Positions 1-7,514 are shown, numbered from the stretch's first letter. The stretch: 29,778 bases of DNA from CAZVLE01 sp964627855 (GCA_964627855.1 CAZVLE010000050.1:1-29778), one strand, 5' to 3'. A program made the numbers and translations. The notes: generated from the sequence alone by a model not told the origin.

Positions 1-146
1 AGTACGCAAAAGTTGAAATCCTTCTGTTCAGACGTTCTTCCCTTAGATACAGGCATACTCCTTATTTCGAGCATATCCTGAAGACCCTGCTTAAGGAAAT
101 AGATTTTTCCATCGACTGGTATGCCAGTCATATTCGGCAGGAACAG

Positions 147-152
147 TATGAT
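147..152 (+). repeat. Target-site duplication, left copy (TATGAT)
   Basis: This is the direct 6-bp copy immediately outside the left inverted repeat. In the host reading frame it encodes Tyr-Asp. Confidence 0.9.
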
Positions 153-166
153 CCTGCATTCCCGGA

Positions 167-1777
167 CTATTGTAACGAGGGTGGCGTGACACCTAAAGCC
201 TCATAAAGCTCAAGCTGCTTTTTAGTCATTTCGCCAATCCGCGGCCTGCGTCCCGGCTGTTCGAAACACTCAATGACGTCGAATTGATCAAGCAGTCCCT
301 GCATGGTGTACTTTTTAAAAAGCTCTTTTTCTTGCATTTTCTTTTTGACATAGGAGAGATAGATCAGCGCTATGAACTCAACAAAGAGCTTACCGTCAAG
401 GCTCTGATCTGAAGAAACGAGGGCGCGACGAAAGTTTAAACGCTCTTTGAGATTGCCAAAAGCCTTCTCCGCCAGATCTTTGTTGCGGTAAATCTCAAGC
501 GCCTTGATCGGATCTTTGATATCGTTGCTGATCAGAGCGAAATAGCCGTAATTCTTTTTGGCTTCATTAATTACATCTTGTTTCGCTTTAACCTTGACAC
601 CGCGTACAGGTGTTGAGGTAGTTTCAAAATACCTGCTGTAGAGATGCTCATGATCTGCTACACGGTTGCCAGCTACGAGTTCCTGCTGCAGGTTGGCCAG
701 CAAAATATTTTGACGTCTTTCGTCTTCGGTTGCTTTTTCGCTGTTGTAATAAAGATGCAGATACAGCCGGCGTCTGCCTTTGATTTCATCTTGCTTGTAA
801 GGCCTTTGCTGAGAGTACTGCCAACTGATAGTGCTTGAACTAGCATAAAGATCATAGTGCTGGCTGTAGTTGCTCCAGGTTTGCATTTCTGCACGGAGGC
901 TGTCGATATGGGCTTTGACGTAGTTTAAACTCACCTTGGTTGCCATCAGAAATTTGTAGTGATATTGAAACAGCCTGTTGATATTTTCTTCGCTGTAGAA
1001 TCCGCGATCCATGAGCAGTTTCACTTTATTTAAAGATAAGAAGTCCATATCAGCAAGCAGGTTTTTGACCGTCTTGACGTCCGGTATGTTTCCAGCCAGT
1101 TTACGATAGTAGAAGGGCAAATTAGACTTTTCCCCGAAAACAAGAGCCAGGTTAATTTGAGGCATTAGGTCATGCTCCTTGTTGTAACCGTGTTTAACCT
1201 GTTTTAAGCATTTTGAATAACTGGAGATGGTAGTGATATCATAAGCCCAGTATTCATCTTCTAAGCGCCGTTTTCCCTGCAGGCAAAAAAACTGCTCCCT
1301 TTCTTCTTCCCTAATCGATGCAAACAGTTCACTGCTCCTTTGCGATGGGATGTCTTCTCCAAAGGGATGCTTGTGCAGAGCGGCCCACTTGGGAAAGCGC
1401 ATCAGCGGGTTGTTATCTTCTAAGACCAGAAAATAGGCTATGGAGAGAATTTGAAGATGCCTGTCCGGGAAGCACTTTTTTAAGTCAGTATTGAGGCCAA
1501 GCTCTGCACCGATCTGATCAAGCAGGTAGGTGGCACCATAAAAATATCTGGCAGATTCAACGGTGGCAGTGGGACCGGGCTTCAGTTTTGCTTTAGTCTC
1601 GCTAGTTTTAGCTTTTTGTTTGCGGGTCGGCACAATTTTACCAGTTACGGGATCAACTTTGCCGATGCACTTTCTTTTAGCCCTGGACTGTTGCTTCTCC
1701 TTGTCCCAGTAGGATACAGACTCATAAGCATAGGTTATTCCGGTAGACTTGTTAGTTTGATAGACAATAGCCGGCAT
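167..1777 (-). CDS. DDE transposase, IS4 superfamily (IS1634-like)
   Basis: This 536-residue protein is full length for IS1634-type transposases. The likely DDE triad is D180 (WAYDITTISSY), D257 (LLMDRGFYSEENI) and E437. The last lies in the Y-(2)-R/K-(3)-E-(6)-K signature of the IS4 superfamily: Y430, K433, E437, K444. An insertion between the second D and the E, about residues 280-425, is as expected for the beta-strand insertion of this group. The ATG at 1775-1777 follows a GGGAGG site at about 1785-1792. The -10-like TATAAT at 1804-1809 lies inside a palindrome that may be an operator. There are no internal stops or frameshifts. It would act on its own inverted ends. Confidence 0.93.
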   Translation of the reverse strand: MPAIVYQTNKSTGITYAYESVSYWDKEKQQSRAKRKCIGKVDPVTGKIVPTRKQKAKTSETKAKLKPGPTATVESARYFYGATYLLDQIGAELGLNTDLKKCFPDRHLQILSIAYFLVLEDNNPLMRFPKWAALHKHPFGEDIPSQRSSELFASIREEEREQFFCLQGKRRLEDEYWAYDITTISSYSKCLKQVKHGYNKEHDLMPQINLALVFGEKSNLPFYYRKLAGNIPDVKTVKNLLADMDFLSLNKVKLLMDRGFYSEENINRLFQYHYKFLMATKVSLNYVKAHIDSLRAEMQTWSNYSQHYDLYASSSTISWQYSQQRPYKQDEIKGRRRLYLHLYYNSEKATEDERRQNILLANLQQELVAGNRVADHEHLYSRYFETTSTPVRGVKVKAKQDVINEAKKNYGYFALISNDIKDPIKALEIYRNKDLAEKAFGNLKERLNFRRALVSSDQSLDGKLFVEFIALIYLSYVKKKMQEKELFKKYTMQGLLDQFDVIECFEQPGRRPRIGEMTKKQLELYEALGVTPPSLQ

Positions 1778-1792
1778 TTTTTCGCCTCCCGT

Positions 1793-1821
1793 CTCGTTAC
1801 ACTATTATAACATGTAACGAG
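1793..1821 (-). promoter_or_regulatory. Palindrome around the transposase -10
   Basis: CTCGTTACA (1793-1801) and TGTAACGAG (1813-1821) form perfect 9-bp arms. The minus-strand TATAAT (1804-1809) lies in the 11-nt spacer. The TGTAACGA core recurs near both IS ends, so a protein that recognises the ends could also repress transposase transcription. That function is inferred. Confidence 0.55.
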
Positions 1822-1906
1822 GATAAAAGGAAGCGGAAATGCTAATTTATTCGATAATATAAGGGTATTTAGAGTGTTACATCGTTACACTTTCCGGGAA
1901 TGCAGG

Positions 1907-1912
1907 TATGAT
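1907..1912 (+). repeat. Target-site duplication, right copy (TATGAT)
   Basis: This is the direct 6-bp copy immediately outside the right inverted repeat, identical to 147-152. The host coding frame resumes at 1913. Confidence 0.9.
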
Positions 1913-2214
1913 ACAACTTACGTGCACTATGAATATCTTCATCCCTCTTACGGTTCACTATCATACCTGATCACAGAAACAGTTGTTAATTCCAGTAGTG
2001 GTAACCTCTACCTCGTAGTGTATAATCCGATGGATGAGCTAACTGCAGCTGTTTTTCACAGCCTGATCAAACCTGAAGAAAGATCTGCTCAAAAATTAGC
2101 CGGCTGGCCGGAAAAAGTAATGATTACAGGATAACCCTGTCAGGTTAGACAATATATTACAAGCTAAAATGGAAATGACCGGCCCAGGAACCAGAAGAAA
2201 GGTTTGCTGCCCCA

Positions 2215-3096
2215 GTGAATTATAAAGAGTTTGGTAGATTGATAAAAGCTTTACGCCTTAACAGCTATGACGAAAGAGGAGCGAAGCTTACGCGTCAGAA
2301 ACTCAGTGAGTCAGTCAACCTGACTCCCGATCAGTTGGGGCGGCTGGAAAGGGGAGACCGCAAATTTCTTGACAACGCTACTTTTCACCTGCTTGCTAAT
2401 TCATTTAACCTGACAAACCTCGAAAAGAGAGAGCTGTTGATAATCTATGCCAATATCTCTAATGAAAAGCCTCCTGAGCCGAGTAACTCGGAAACACAAC
2501 TAGATGGACTCATAGCCATCCTGGAAAAACTAAATGCTCCGGCTTACGTGACCGATGCTTATTGTAATATAGTGGCCATTAATGCAGTCAATCTTGCTTT
2601 ACAGGGACTCACTGCCGATATTATTGACTATTTAGGCACGTTACCTGTTGGCTATAACATGTTATATTCAATATATGCTCCCGAATTGAACTTCAAAGAG
2701 CTGTTGGGTGAAAAGGAGTGGGAAAATAGTGCCTATATTGCCATGCTTTTTTTCCGTCGCTCAACACTGCCTTACAGGCACACCAAGTACTTCAACTATC
2801 TCCTGCAAACGCTGAAAAGAGAAAAACAGTTTGCCATAGACTGGTACATAAGCCACAGAGAACAAGAACACACTGACATATCCTACCAAGTATTAACCTA
2901 TGAGCACCCTCTTTACGGTCCTCTCTGTTACCTTATTTCAGAAACCATCATAAAATCCGCGCAGGGTAATCACTGCCTGTTCATCTATAATGCCATGGAT
3001 GAAACCACTACCTCTGCTTTTCGGGAAATGCACAGGCAAAGCGGGTCCAGGGTTCAAAGGCTGGCACCTTGGCCGGACAAGAGAAAAATCGGATGA
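2215..3096 (+). CDS. XRE-family regulator with MmyB-like ligand-binding domain
   Basis: The 293-residue product has an N-terminal helix-turn-helix at about residues 5-65 (LTRQKLSESVNLTPDQLGRL followed by ERGDRKF, the usual XRE recognition region). A short linker leads to a C-terminal domain at about 95-285 with PAYVTDAYCNIVAINAVN. That last motif is typical of MmyB-like regulators (MLTR ligand-binding domain), which use a PAS-like fold to sense small molecules. The GTG start at 2215 follows AGAAAGG at 2196-2202 with a long 12-nt gap. It is a tandem paralogue of the IS-split gene just upstream. The TGA at 3094-3096 abuts the stop codon of the convergent nucleotidyltransferase gene. The ligand and target genes cannot be read from the sequence. 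Confidence 0.82.
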   Translation: MNYKEFGRLIKALRLNSYDERGAKLTRQKLSESVNLTPDQLGRLERGDRKFLDNATFHLLANSFNLTNLEKRELLIIYANISNEKPPEPSNSETQLDGLIAILEKLNAPAYVTDAYCNIVAINAVNLALQGLTADIIDYLGTLPVGYNMLYSIYAPELNFKELLGEKEWENSAYIAMLFFRRSTLPYRHTKYFNYLLQTLKREKQFAIDWYISHREQEHTDISYQVLTYEHPLYGPLCYLISETIIKSAQGNHCLFIYNAMDETTTSAFREMHRQSGSRVQRLAPWPDKRKIG

Positions 3097-3852
3097 TTAC
3101 TTTTGCATAACCTCTCTCACCAGTTCAAGATCGCTGATCTTATCTACATCGATGCCGATCTCTGCATGCTCACAGTTAACCGCCCGGGCTCTAAAATGAA
3201 GCAGCCGCGATATTGAAAGCTCAAGATCTCTTACCGAAAGGCTTCTCAAGAGATATTTAAAAATTAGAACGGGGGGGAGAATGCGCAGCAGCTTCAGAGG
3301 TTTCTTACGGTATGAGATGAACAGCTCTAACTGATCAAAACTATTGAAGAACCAGACAGGATTGACCAGGCCAAGGTTGCCACCGGTGATCTGCCCTTCT
3401 TTGAGGCGGACATAGGTGCGCTCTGTTTCCGGATAATGAAGCCGGAATACTTGACTCTCAAGAATGGGATAGTAGAGATCGTGATCATAGGGCGCACAAA
3501 GTTGGAGAAAGTTTTCAACCATCTCTGTGGTTAACAAAGGTATATCACCGGTGACAACAAGACAAAGGCGATCCTGATCAACTACATGCAGCCCTGCTGC
3601 AACGTTCTCAAGCATGCCGGCTCTTTCAGCCACTATTTCAAAGCTAGGTCCCTGGTTGCGGAGCGACTCCAGCTCTTTAACCGGACCGATTACTACAATA
3701 CGGTCTATCGAAGGGGCTTCCGCTAGAGCCTGAAGCACATAAGAAAGAAGGGGCTTGCTATTTAATGATATGAATGCTTTGTTTAAAACACCTTCTTTTT
3801 CGGTTAACAACTCCTGCCTGCCCCCACCGGCTAAAATTACAGCATCAAACAT
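3097..3852 (-). CDS. MobA-like NTP transferase domain protein
   Basis: The product is 251 residues from the ATG at 3850-3852, which has GAGGAG about 9 nt upstream. A longer frame to 3906 exists but lies inside ispE and lacks the family start. The N-terminus MFDAVILAGGG is the nucleotide-binding LAGG loop of the MobA-like nucleotidyltransferase fold. It continues with NKAFISLNSKPLLSYVLQAL, and VVTGDIPLLT carries the metal-binding Asp expected at the end of the Rossmann half. The gene overlaps ispE by 8 bp, which suggests translational coupling. The substrate is unknown. The C-terminus (KYLLRSLSVRDLELSISRLL) differs from molybdopterin guanylyltransferase, and no molybdenum genes are nearby, so a MobA assignment is not justified. 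Confidence 0.8.
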   Translation of the reverse strand: MFDAVILAGGGRQELLTEKEGVLNKAFISLNSKPLLSYVLQALAEAPSIDRIVVIGPVKELESLRNQGPSFEIVAERAGMLENVAAGLHVVDQDRLCLVVTGDIPLLTTEMVENFLQLCAPYDHDLYYPILESQVFRLHYPETERTYVRLKEGQITGGNLGLVNPVWFFNSFDQLELFISYRKKPLKLLRILPPVLIFKYLLRSLSVRDLELSISRLLHFRARAVNCEHAEIGIDVDKISDLELVREVMQK

Positions 3853-4741
3853 ACAACCACTCCTCGTTTCCGACCTCGGTCCAGCTGAGATAGGCCCTGC
3901 CACCATTATCTCTTATTGCGTAAGCTAGACTGCGAGCCGTTGAATAATCTTCAGTAAGCATAAAAAAAGCCGGACCGCTACCCGACAGGGACGGTCTTAA
4001 TGAAAGAATATGAAAGGCGCTTTTAAAATTGCTCAAACTGCTATAATGCTTAATAATAATTTCCTCAAAAGTATTAGTCTGACCAGCTGCCAGCCAGGCG
4101 ATAACTTTAGCTTTATTGCCCTTATTGATCGCTTCAATAAGCTCATCTACCGAAGGCTCCCCAAGGCTGCCGGAATCAATTAAACCGTAAGCTTCGGCAG
4201 TTGATATAGACATAGCCGGAGGTAAAGCCAGAACAACCCAGAAAAATGGCAGGGGAGGGAGCTGTTGCAATATTTCACCCCGGCCCCGGGCAATGGCTGT
4301 TCCTCCCCGCAGGCAAAAAGGTACATCTGAACCCAGCCGGGCTGCCAGTTGCAATAGATCGCTTTTTTTTAAGCTCAGTTGCCATAATTTATTTAAGCCC
4401 ATAAGAGCCGCCGCAGCGTCGCTGCTACCACCGCCAAGACCGGCCTGCGTAGGGATATTCTTGTAGAGAGTAATTTTAACCCCGGGTAGTGATTTTTTGG
4501 TAAGACTTCTAAACAGGGAAGCAGCCCTGCAGACCAGATTATCAGCACTATCAAGTTCAGGATCGGTGCAAGAAAAAACCGATCCATTTGCCTGGGTAAG
4601 CGACTCAATTAGCAGGGTATCACCTAAGGATATCTGTTGCATCACAGTTTCCAGATCGTGATAGCCGTCAGGCCGGCGCCTGAGAACATTTAAGCCCAGG
4701 TTGATTTTTGCAGGTGCTCTGATTATTAATCGCTGAGACAT
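3845..4741 (-). CDS. ispE: 4-diphosphocytidyl-2-C-methyl-D-erythritol kinase
   Basis: This cytoplasmic enzyme phosphorylates the 2-hydroxyl of CDP-methylerythritol in the non-mevalonate isoprenoid pathway. The 298-residue length is normal. GHMP-kinase features are clear: the N-terminal AKINLGLNVLRRRPDGYHDL with the substrate-contacting Lys and Asp, the ATP loop AGLGGGSSDAAAAL at about 97-110, and a C-terminal SLSGSGPAFF motif. The ATG at 4739-4741 lies two bases after the TGA of the nicotinate phosphoribosyltransferase gene, and the 3' end overlaps the NTP transferase gene, so the three are co-transcribed. Its place downstream of veg matches B. subtilis, although here hbd and the NAD salvage genes intervene. 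Confidence 0.95.
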   Translation of the reverse strand: MSQRLIIRAPAKINLGLNVLRRRPDGYHDLETVMQQISLGDTLLIESLTQANGSVFSCTDPELDSADNLVCRAASLFRSLTKKSLPGVKITLYKNIPTQAGLGGGSSDAAAALMGLNKLWQLSLKKSDLLQLAARLGSDVPFCLRGGTAIARGRGEILQQLPPLPFFWVVLALPPAMSISTAEAYGLIDSGSLGEPSVDELIEAINKGNKAKVIAWLAAGQTNTFEEIIIKHYSSLSNFKSAFHILSLRPSLSGSGPAFFMLTEDYSTARSLAYAIRDNGGRAYLSWTEVGNEEWLYV

Positions 4742-4743
4742 CT

Positions 4744-5784
4744 TCAGCTTATCTTGACCAGGCGATCATTATTGGTAATACCGGGAATGCGCCCTCTCTT
4801 GGCCAGCGCCCTGCCACTAACTTCTTTAAGATCCATGGTCATATCAATTGCCGGTGCCCGTGAAATATAGCTTCCAACCCCAAAAGCATCAGCGCCTGCC
4901 TCGGCCAGAGTTGTGATTCTATCCGGTTCCAGGCCGCCTGAAACTATAATTTGCACATGCTCAAAGCCTGCCTGGTCAAGCCGGGCTCTTGTTTCACGAA
5001 CCAGGCCGGGGGTTACACCCCCCCTTTCTCCGGGGGTATCAAGACGAATCCCATTTAACCTTTTCTTCAAGGCTTCGGCAACCCTTAAGGCCTCTTCAGC
5101 CTCATCCTTGAAGGTATCAACCAGAATAATTCTCGGAGCATCTTCGGGAACAAAGCGATCATAAGCCTCAGCAAGCTCTACCGTGTCGCCGACAACGAGA
5201 AAAGCAGCATGGGGCACTGTCCCCACGGGAGTCCGTCCCATTAGAAGGGCCCCCAGGATACAGCTACAGGCATCGGCACCACCAATCACGGCTGAGCGCT
5301 CCATTACAGGCGCTACCGCAGGATGGAGATGCCTGGCACCATAACAAATAACCCTATGATCTCCTGCCGCATCTTTACATTTTTTTGCAGCAGTAGCCCA
5401 CCCGCTTGAACTTGCAAGAATCCCTAAAAGTGGGGTTTCGTATATGCCAAAGTCGCTATATCTTCCGCGAATGCGCATTACTACTTCCCTGGATTGCATT
5501 ACAGCACCTTCATGGAGGGCCCAGATTTGCAGATTGCGATTACGAAGCAGGTAGAGGGTCTCATCTATGCCGGCCAGGACGCCATCCCGCGATGAAAAGA
5601 TTTCAGCTGTAACTACAGTATCGGCATGTCCAATCTTGGCAAGTAAATCCCTGGTCCGAACAAAATAGATATCGCTGGTCAGGCCACAATCAATTTCTGC
5701 CTTGCTGGCGGAAAAAAAACGATCATCAGAGGATATTTTTAAGTTAGCCAGATCCTCAAGTGTAACAAACTCTGCAGCTTTCAT
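4744..5784 (-). CDS. pncB: Nicotinate phosphoribosyltransferase (short archaeal-like type)
   Basis: The 346-residue enzyme should convert nicotinate and PRPP to nicotinate mononucleotide in NAD salvage. The N-terminal quinolinate-PRTase-like half contains CGLTSDIYFVRTRD. The barrel contains HPAVAPVMERSAVIGGADAC, the strand IILVDTFKDEAEEALRVA and the phosphate-binding VSGGLEPDRITTLAEAGADAFGVGSYIS. The length matches the compact NAPRTase type found in archaea and many Firmicutes rather than the longer E. coli PncB. The start ATG (5782-5784) lies 18 bp below the end of the nicotinamidase gene and has GGAGGC upstream. The neighbouring pncA-like gene supports the assignment strongly. Confidence 0.88.
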   Translation of the reverse strand: MKAAEFVTLEDLANLKISSDDRFFSASKAEIDCGLTSDIYFVRTRDLLAKIGHADTVVTAEIFSSRDGVLAGIDETLYLLRNRNLQIWALHEGAVMQSREVVMRIRGRYSDFGIYETPLLGILASSSGWATAAKKCKDAAGDHRVICYGARHLHPAVAPVMERSAVIGGADACSCILGALLMGRTPVGTVPHAAFLVVGDTVELAEAYDRFVPEDAPRIILVDTFKDEAEEALRVAEALKKRLNGIRLDTPGERGGVTPGLVRETRARLDQAGFEHVQIIVSGGLEPDRITTLAEAGADAFGVGSYISRAPAIDMTMDLKEVSGRALAKRGRIPGITNNDRLVKIS

Positions 5785-5802
5785 TTAGTGCCTCCATGTC
5801 GG

Positions 5803-6318
5803 TTAGATAATATCTATGCCCAGTGTCTTATCCATTTCCTGCAAGGCAAAATTATGTGCTTCCAAATCAAAACTGGCAACAGCCTTTTTAGGAACTGTAA
5901 CTTTATAGCTGAGCATACTGGCAAAAGCAGCCGTGTATAGAATACAAATATTTGTGCATACGCCAACCAGCTCTAGCTCGGTAACCCTTTTGTCACGTAA
6001 AGTAAGATCCAGATCAGTTCCGAAAAAAGCGCTAAAACGCCTCTTATAGATTATCCGTTCTCCCGGCTTCGGAGCCAGTTCATCAATAATTTTCTCGCCT
6101 TCTGATCCGTGCAAACCATGAGGCGGAAACATAGCAAACTCTACATCATCTTCTAGATGACGATCACTTAAATAAATAACCAATCCTCCTTCGGAGCGGT
6201 ACTTGTCAATTCTCTCTTTTACTGCCGGAACAAGGTCTTCAGCCATCGGTCCAATGTAAAGTGCTCCTTCGGGTTTTATGAAATCGACTAGCATGTCAAT
6301 AACTATGAGCGCTTTCAA
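5803..6318 (-). CDS. pncA: Nicotinamidase-type cysteine hydrolase (isochorismatase fold)
   Basis: The 171-residue protein should deamidate nicotinamide to nicotinate. Catalytic residues are visible: D8 in LIVIDMLVDF, K92 in IYKRRFSAF and the nucleophile C125 in GVCTNICILYTA. D52 and H54 in SDRHL are the probable metal ligands. The isochorismatase family includes other amidases and hydrolases, but the next gene in the operon encodes the enzyme that uses nicotinate, so nicotinamidase is the best reading. The ATG at 6316-6318 has GAGGAGG about 6 nt upstream. The upstream region holds two TTGCAAT palindromes that may regulate the operon. Confidence 0.87.
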   Translation of the reverse strand: MKALIVIDMLVDFIKPEGALYIGPMAEDLVPAVKERIDKYRSEGGLVIYLSDRHLEDDVEFAMFPPHGLHGSEGEKIIDELAPKPGERIIYKRRFSAFFGTDLDLTLRDKRVTELELVGVCTNICILYTAAFASMLSYKVTVPKKAVASFDLEAHNFALQEMDKTLGIDII

Positions 6319-6466
6319 GCATAGTCCTCCTCAACTAGTATCATGCATTCGCTATTCTACAAAAGCTTCCATTATCCTGCCCCCATGGCAAAGACTCATC
6401 TTGCTGTCAGGGCATGAATTTGAAAAAACCTATTACCCTGTCACTTTGTTTTACCCCGTTTTTTAC

Positions 6467-6555
6467 TTGCAATTATTGCAAGTCGCCGCTCTCAAATCGC
6501 TCGCTTGCATCTTGCAAAAACTACTACTGTTAATTAGCTGTTGCAATAATTGCCA
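6467..6555. promoter_or_regulatory. Pair of TTGCAAT-type palindromes upstream of the NAD salvage operon
   Basis: TTGCAATTATTGCAA (6467-6481) is a perfect 15-bp odd palindrome. TTGCAATAATTGCCA (6541-6555) is a near copy with one arm mismatch, 74 bp apart start to start. Extra TTGCA copies lie between them at 6505 and 6512. Such spaced dyads look like repressor sites. No protein is assigned, and I found no strong minus-strand promoter hexamers beside them. Confidence 0.45.
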
Positions 6556-6584
6556 ATGCATGCTCAATAAAAGTTGTCGATGTA

Positions 6585-7451
6585 CTAGTATTGATAAAAG
6601 CCTTTTCCTGTTTTCTGGCCCCATTCTTCTTTTACGTATTTCTCTACGACTGTCGGCGATGGCTTATCTTCTGCTTTGCCTGTATTCTGGTAACGTTCCA
6701 TGGCAATATGGTAGGAAAGATCAATCCCGGTTAAATCCATCAGACGGAAAGGGCCAAGGGGATGACCAAGGGCATTTGTGACGGCACTGTCAATATCTTC
6801 AATAGATGCGACACCGGTTTCCAACAGGTAGAGCGCTTCATTAATAATAGCTGATAGAATCCGGTTAACCAGAAAACCATAAACCTCTTTCTTTAAGAGA
6901 ACCGGCTCTTTGCCAAGCCTGCGGGCAAGATCCATAGTTAGTTCAGCTGTTTCCAAAGCGGTGTGAGGCCCCTTCACCACTTCTACACATTTCATAACCA
7001 GGGCAGGGTTAAAAAAATGCATATTGCAAATATTTTCCCGTCTATTTGTAACATCTGCCAGAAGTGAACTGACTATAAAAGAGCTGTTTGTTGTAATGAT
7101 CGCATGGGGGGGCAGAATCTGATCGAGCCTTTTAAAAATCATGCGTTTTAAGTCAAGTTTTTCAGTAGCAGCCTCGATAGCGAAATCTGCTGCTTCTGCA
7201 GCCTCATCAATACTGCTGGTAAACTGCAAGTTTTTTCGCATTTCCCTTGCCTGCTCTTCAGCTATCTTTCCTTTGTTAACTCTTGCCTTTAAGTACTTAT
7301 CGGCAAAGTCTTCCGCCTTCTTCAACTGTTCTGTGCTGCTGTCGATACAGGATACATTAAATCCTTTCATGGCAGCTAACACCGCTATCTGGTGCCCCAT
7401 ATTTCCAGCACCGACAATACATATTTTATTGATTTTATCAAGCTTTTTCAC
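6585..7451 (-). CDS. hbd: 3-hydroxyacyl-CoA (3-hydroxybutyryl-CoA) dehydrogenase
   Basis: This NAD(P)-dependent enzyme interconverts 3-hydroxyacyl-CoA and 3-oxoacyl-CoA in butyrate metabolism or beta-oxidation. The N-terminal Rossmann motif is ICIVGAGNMGHQIA. The catalytic His lies in MHFFNPALVMKCVEVVKG, followed by the C-terminal domain (GFLVNRILSAIINEALYLLETG, GPFRLMDLTGID). The length (about 288 residues) is normal. Start choice: GGAGG (7460-7464) is only 2 nt from the ATG at 7457 but 8 nt from the GTG at 7449-7451, so the GTG is preferred and the protein begins MKKLDKINK. No crotonase, thiolase or acyl-CoA dehydrogenase gene is adjacent, so it may be part of a scattered pathway. Confidence 0.9.
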   Translation of the reverse strand: MKKLDKINKICIVGAGNMGHQIAVLAAMKGFNVSCIDSSTEQLKKAEDFADKYLKARVNKGKIAEEQAREMRKNLQFTSSIDEAAEAADFAIEAATEKLDLKRMIFKRLDQILPPHAIITTNSSFIVSSLLADVTNRRENICNMHFFNPALVMKCVEVVKGPHTALETAELTMDLARRLGKEPVLLKKEVYGFLVNRILSAIINEALYLLETGVASIEDIDSAVTNALGHPLGPFRLMDLTGIDLSYHIAMERYQNTGKAEDKPSPTVVEKYVKEEWGQKTGKGFYQY

Positions 7452-7490
7452 CGTCATTACCTCCTATGATTGGGTTCATGAAAAAAGTAA

Positions 7491-7514
7491 AAAACCGGAT
7501 CTTTACAGATCCGG
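7491..7514 (-). terminator. Intrinsic terminator after veg
   Basis: The perfect 8-bp stem CCGGATCT (7495-7502) / AGATCCGG (7507-7514) has a 4-nt loop. On the minus strand it is followed by a run of seven T. It lies between veg and hbd, only about 30 bp above the hbd ribosome-binding site. Confidence 0.8.

Larger units (their letters stand above)
153..1906 (-). mobile_element. Complete IS4-superfamily insertion sequence, IS1634-like, 1754 bp
   Basis: The ends are a perfect 14-bp inverted repeat: 153-166 reads CCTGCATTCCCGGA and 1893-1906 is its reverse complement. The element is flanked by direct TATGAT copies at 147-152 and 1907-1912, a 6-bp target duplication. A single transposase ORF fills almost the whole element, and its TAG stop (167-169) lies immediately inside the left repeat. 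A second inward motif, TGTAACGA, follows each end (171-178, and inverted at 1882-1889). Length, single ORF, 5-6 bp duplication and transposase signature fit the IS1634 family. Ends, duplication and ORF all look undamaged, which suggests recent insertion and possible activity. Confidence 0.93.
3..2134 (+). pseudogene. XRE/MmyB-like transcriptional regulator, 3' part, split by an IS
   Basis: The 5' end lies outside the window. Bases 3-152 encode the middle of the ligand-binding domain (LLFRRSSLRYRHTPYF, IDWYASHIRQEQYD). After the IS, bases 1913-2134 encode the C-terminus (TTYVHYEYLHPSYGSLSYL to KVMITG, then TAA). Removing 153-1906 and one TATGAT copy joins the parts in frame. The product then aligns along its whole visible length with the intact protein at 2215-3096, for example IDWYASHIRQEQYDTTYVHY against IDWYISHREQEHTDISYQVL. 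Helix-turn-helix regulators with an MmyB-type C-terminal domain are the closest family I recognise; the HTH of this copy is not visible. As it stands the gene loses about its last 75 residues and runs into IS sequence, ending at a TAA within about 20 codons, so it is probably inactive. Confidence 0.88.

Noticed and set aside
3853..3906. An N-terminal extension of the NTP transferase
   Set aside because: It lies inside ispE, has no ribosome-binding site, and the family starts at the Met just before FDAVILAGG.
6278..6781. A plus-strand 167-residue frame between pncA and hbd
   Set aside because: It overlaps both genes in antisense and has no coding features; the gap is better read as regulatory.
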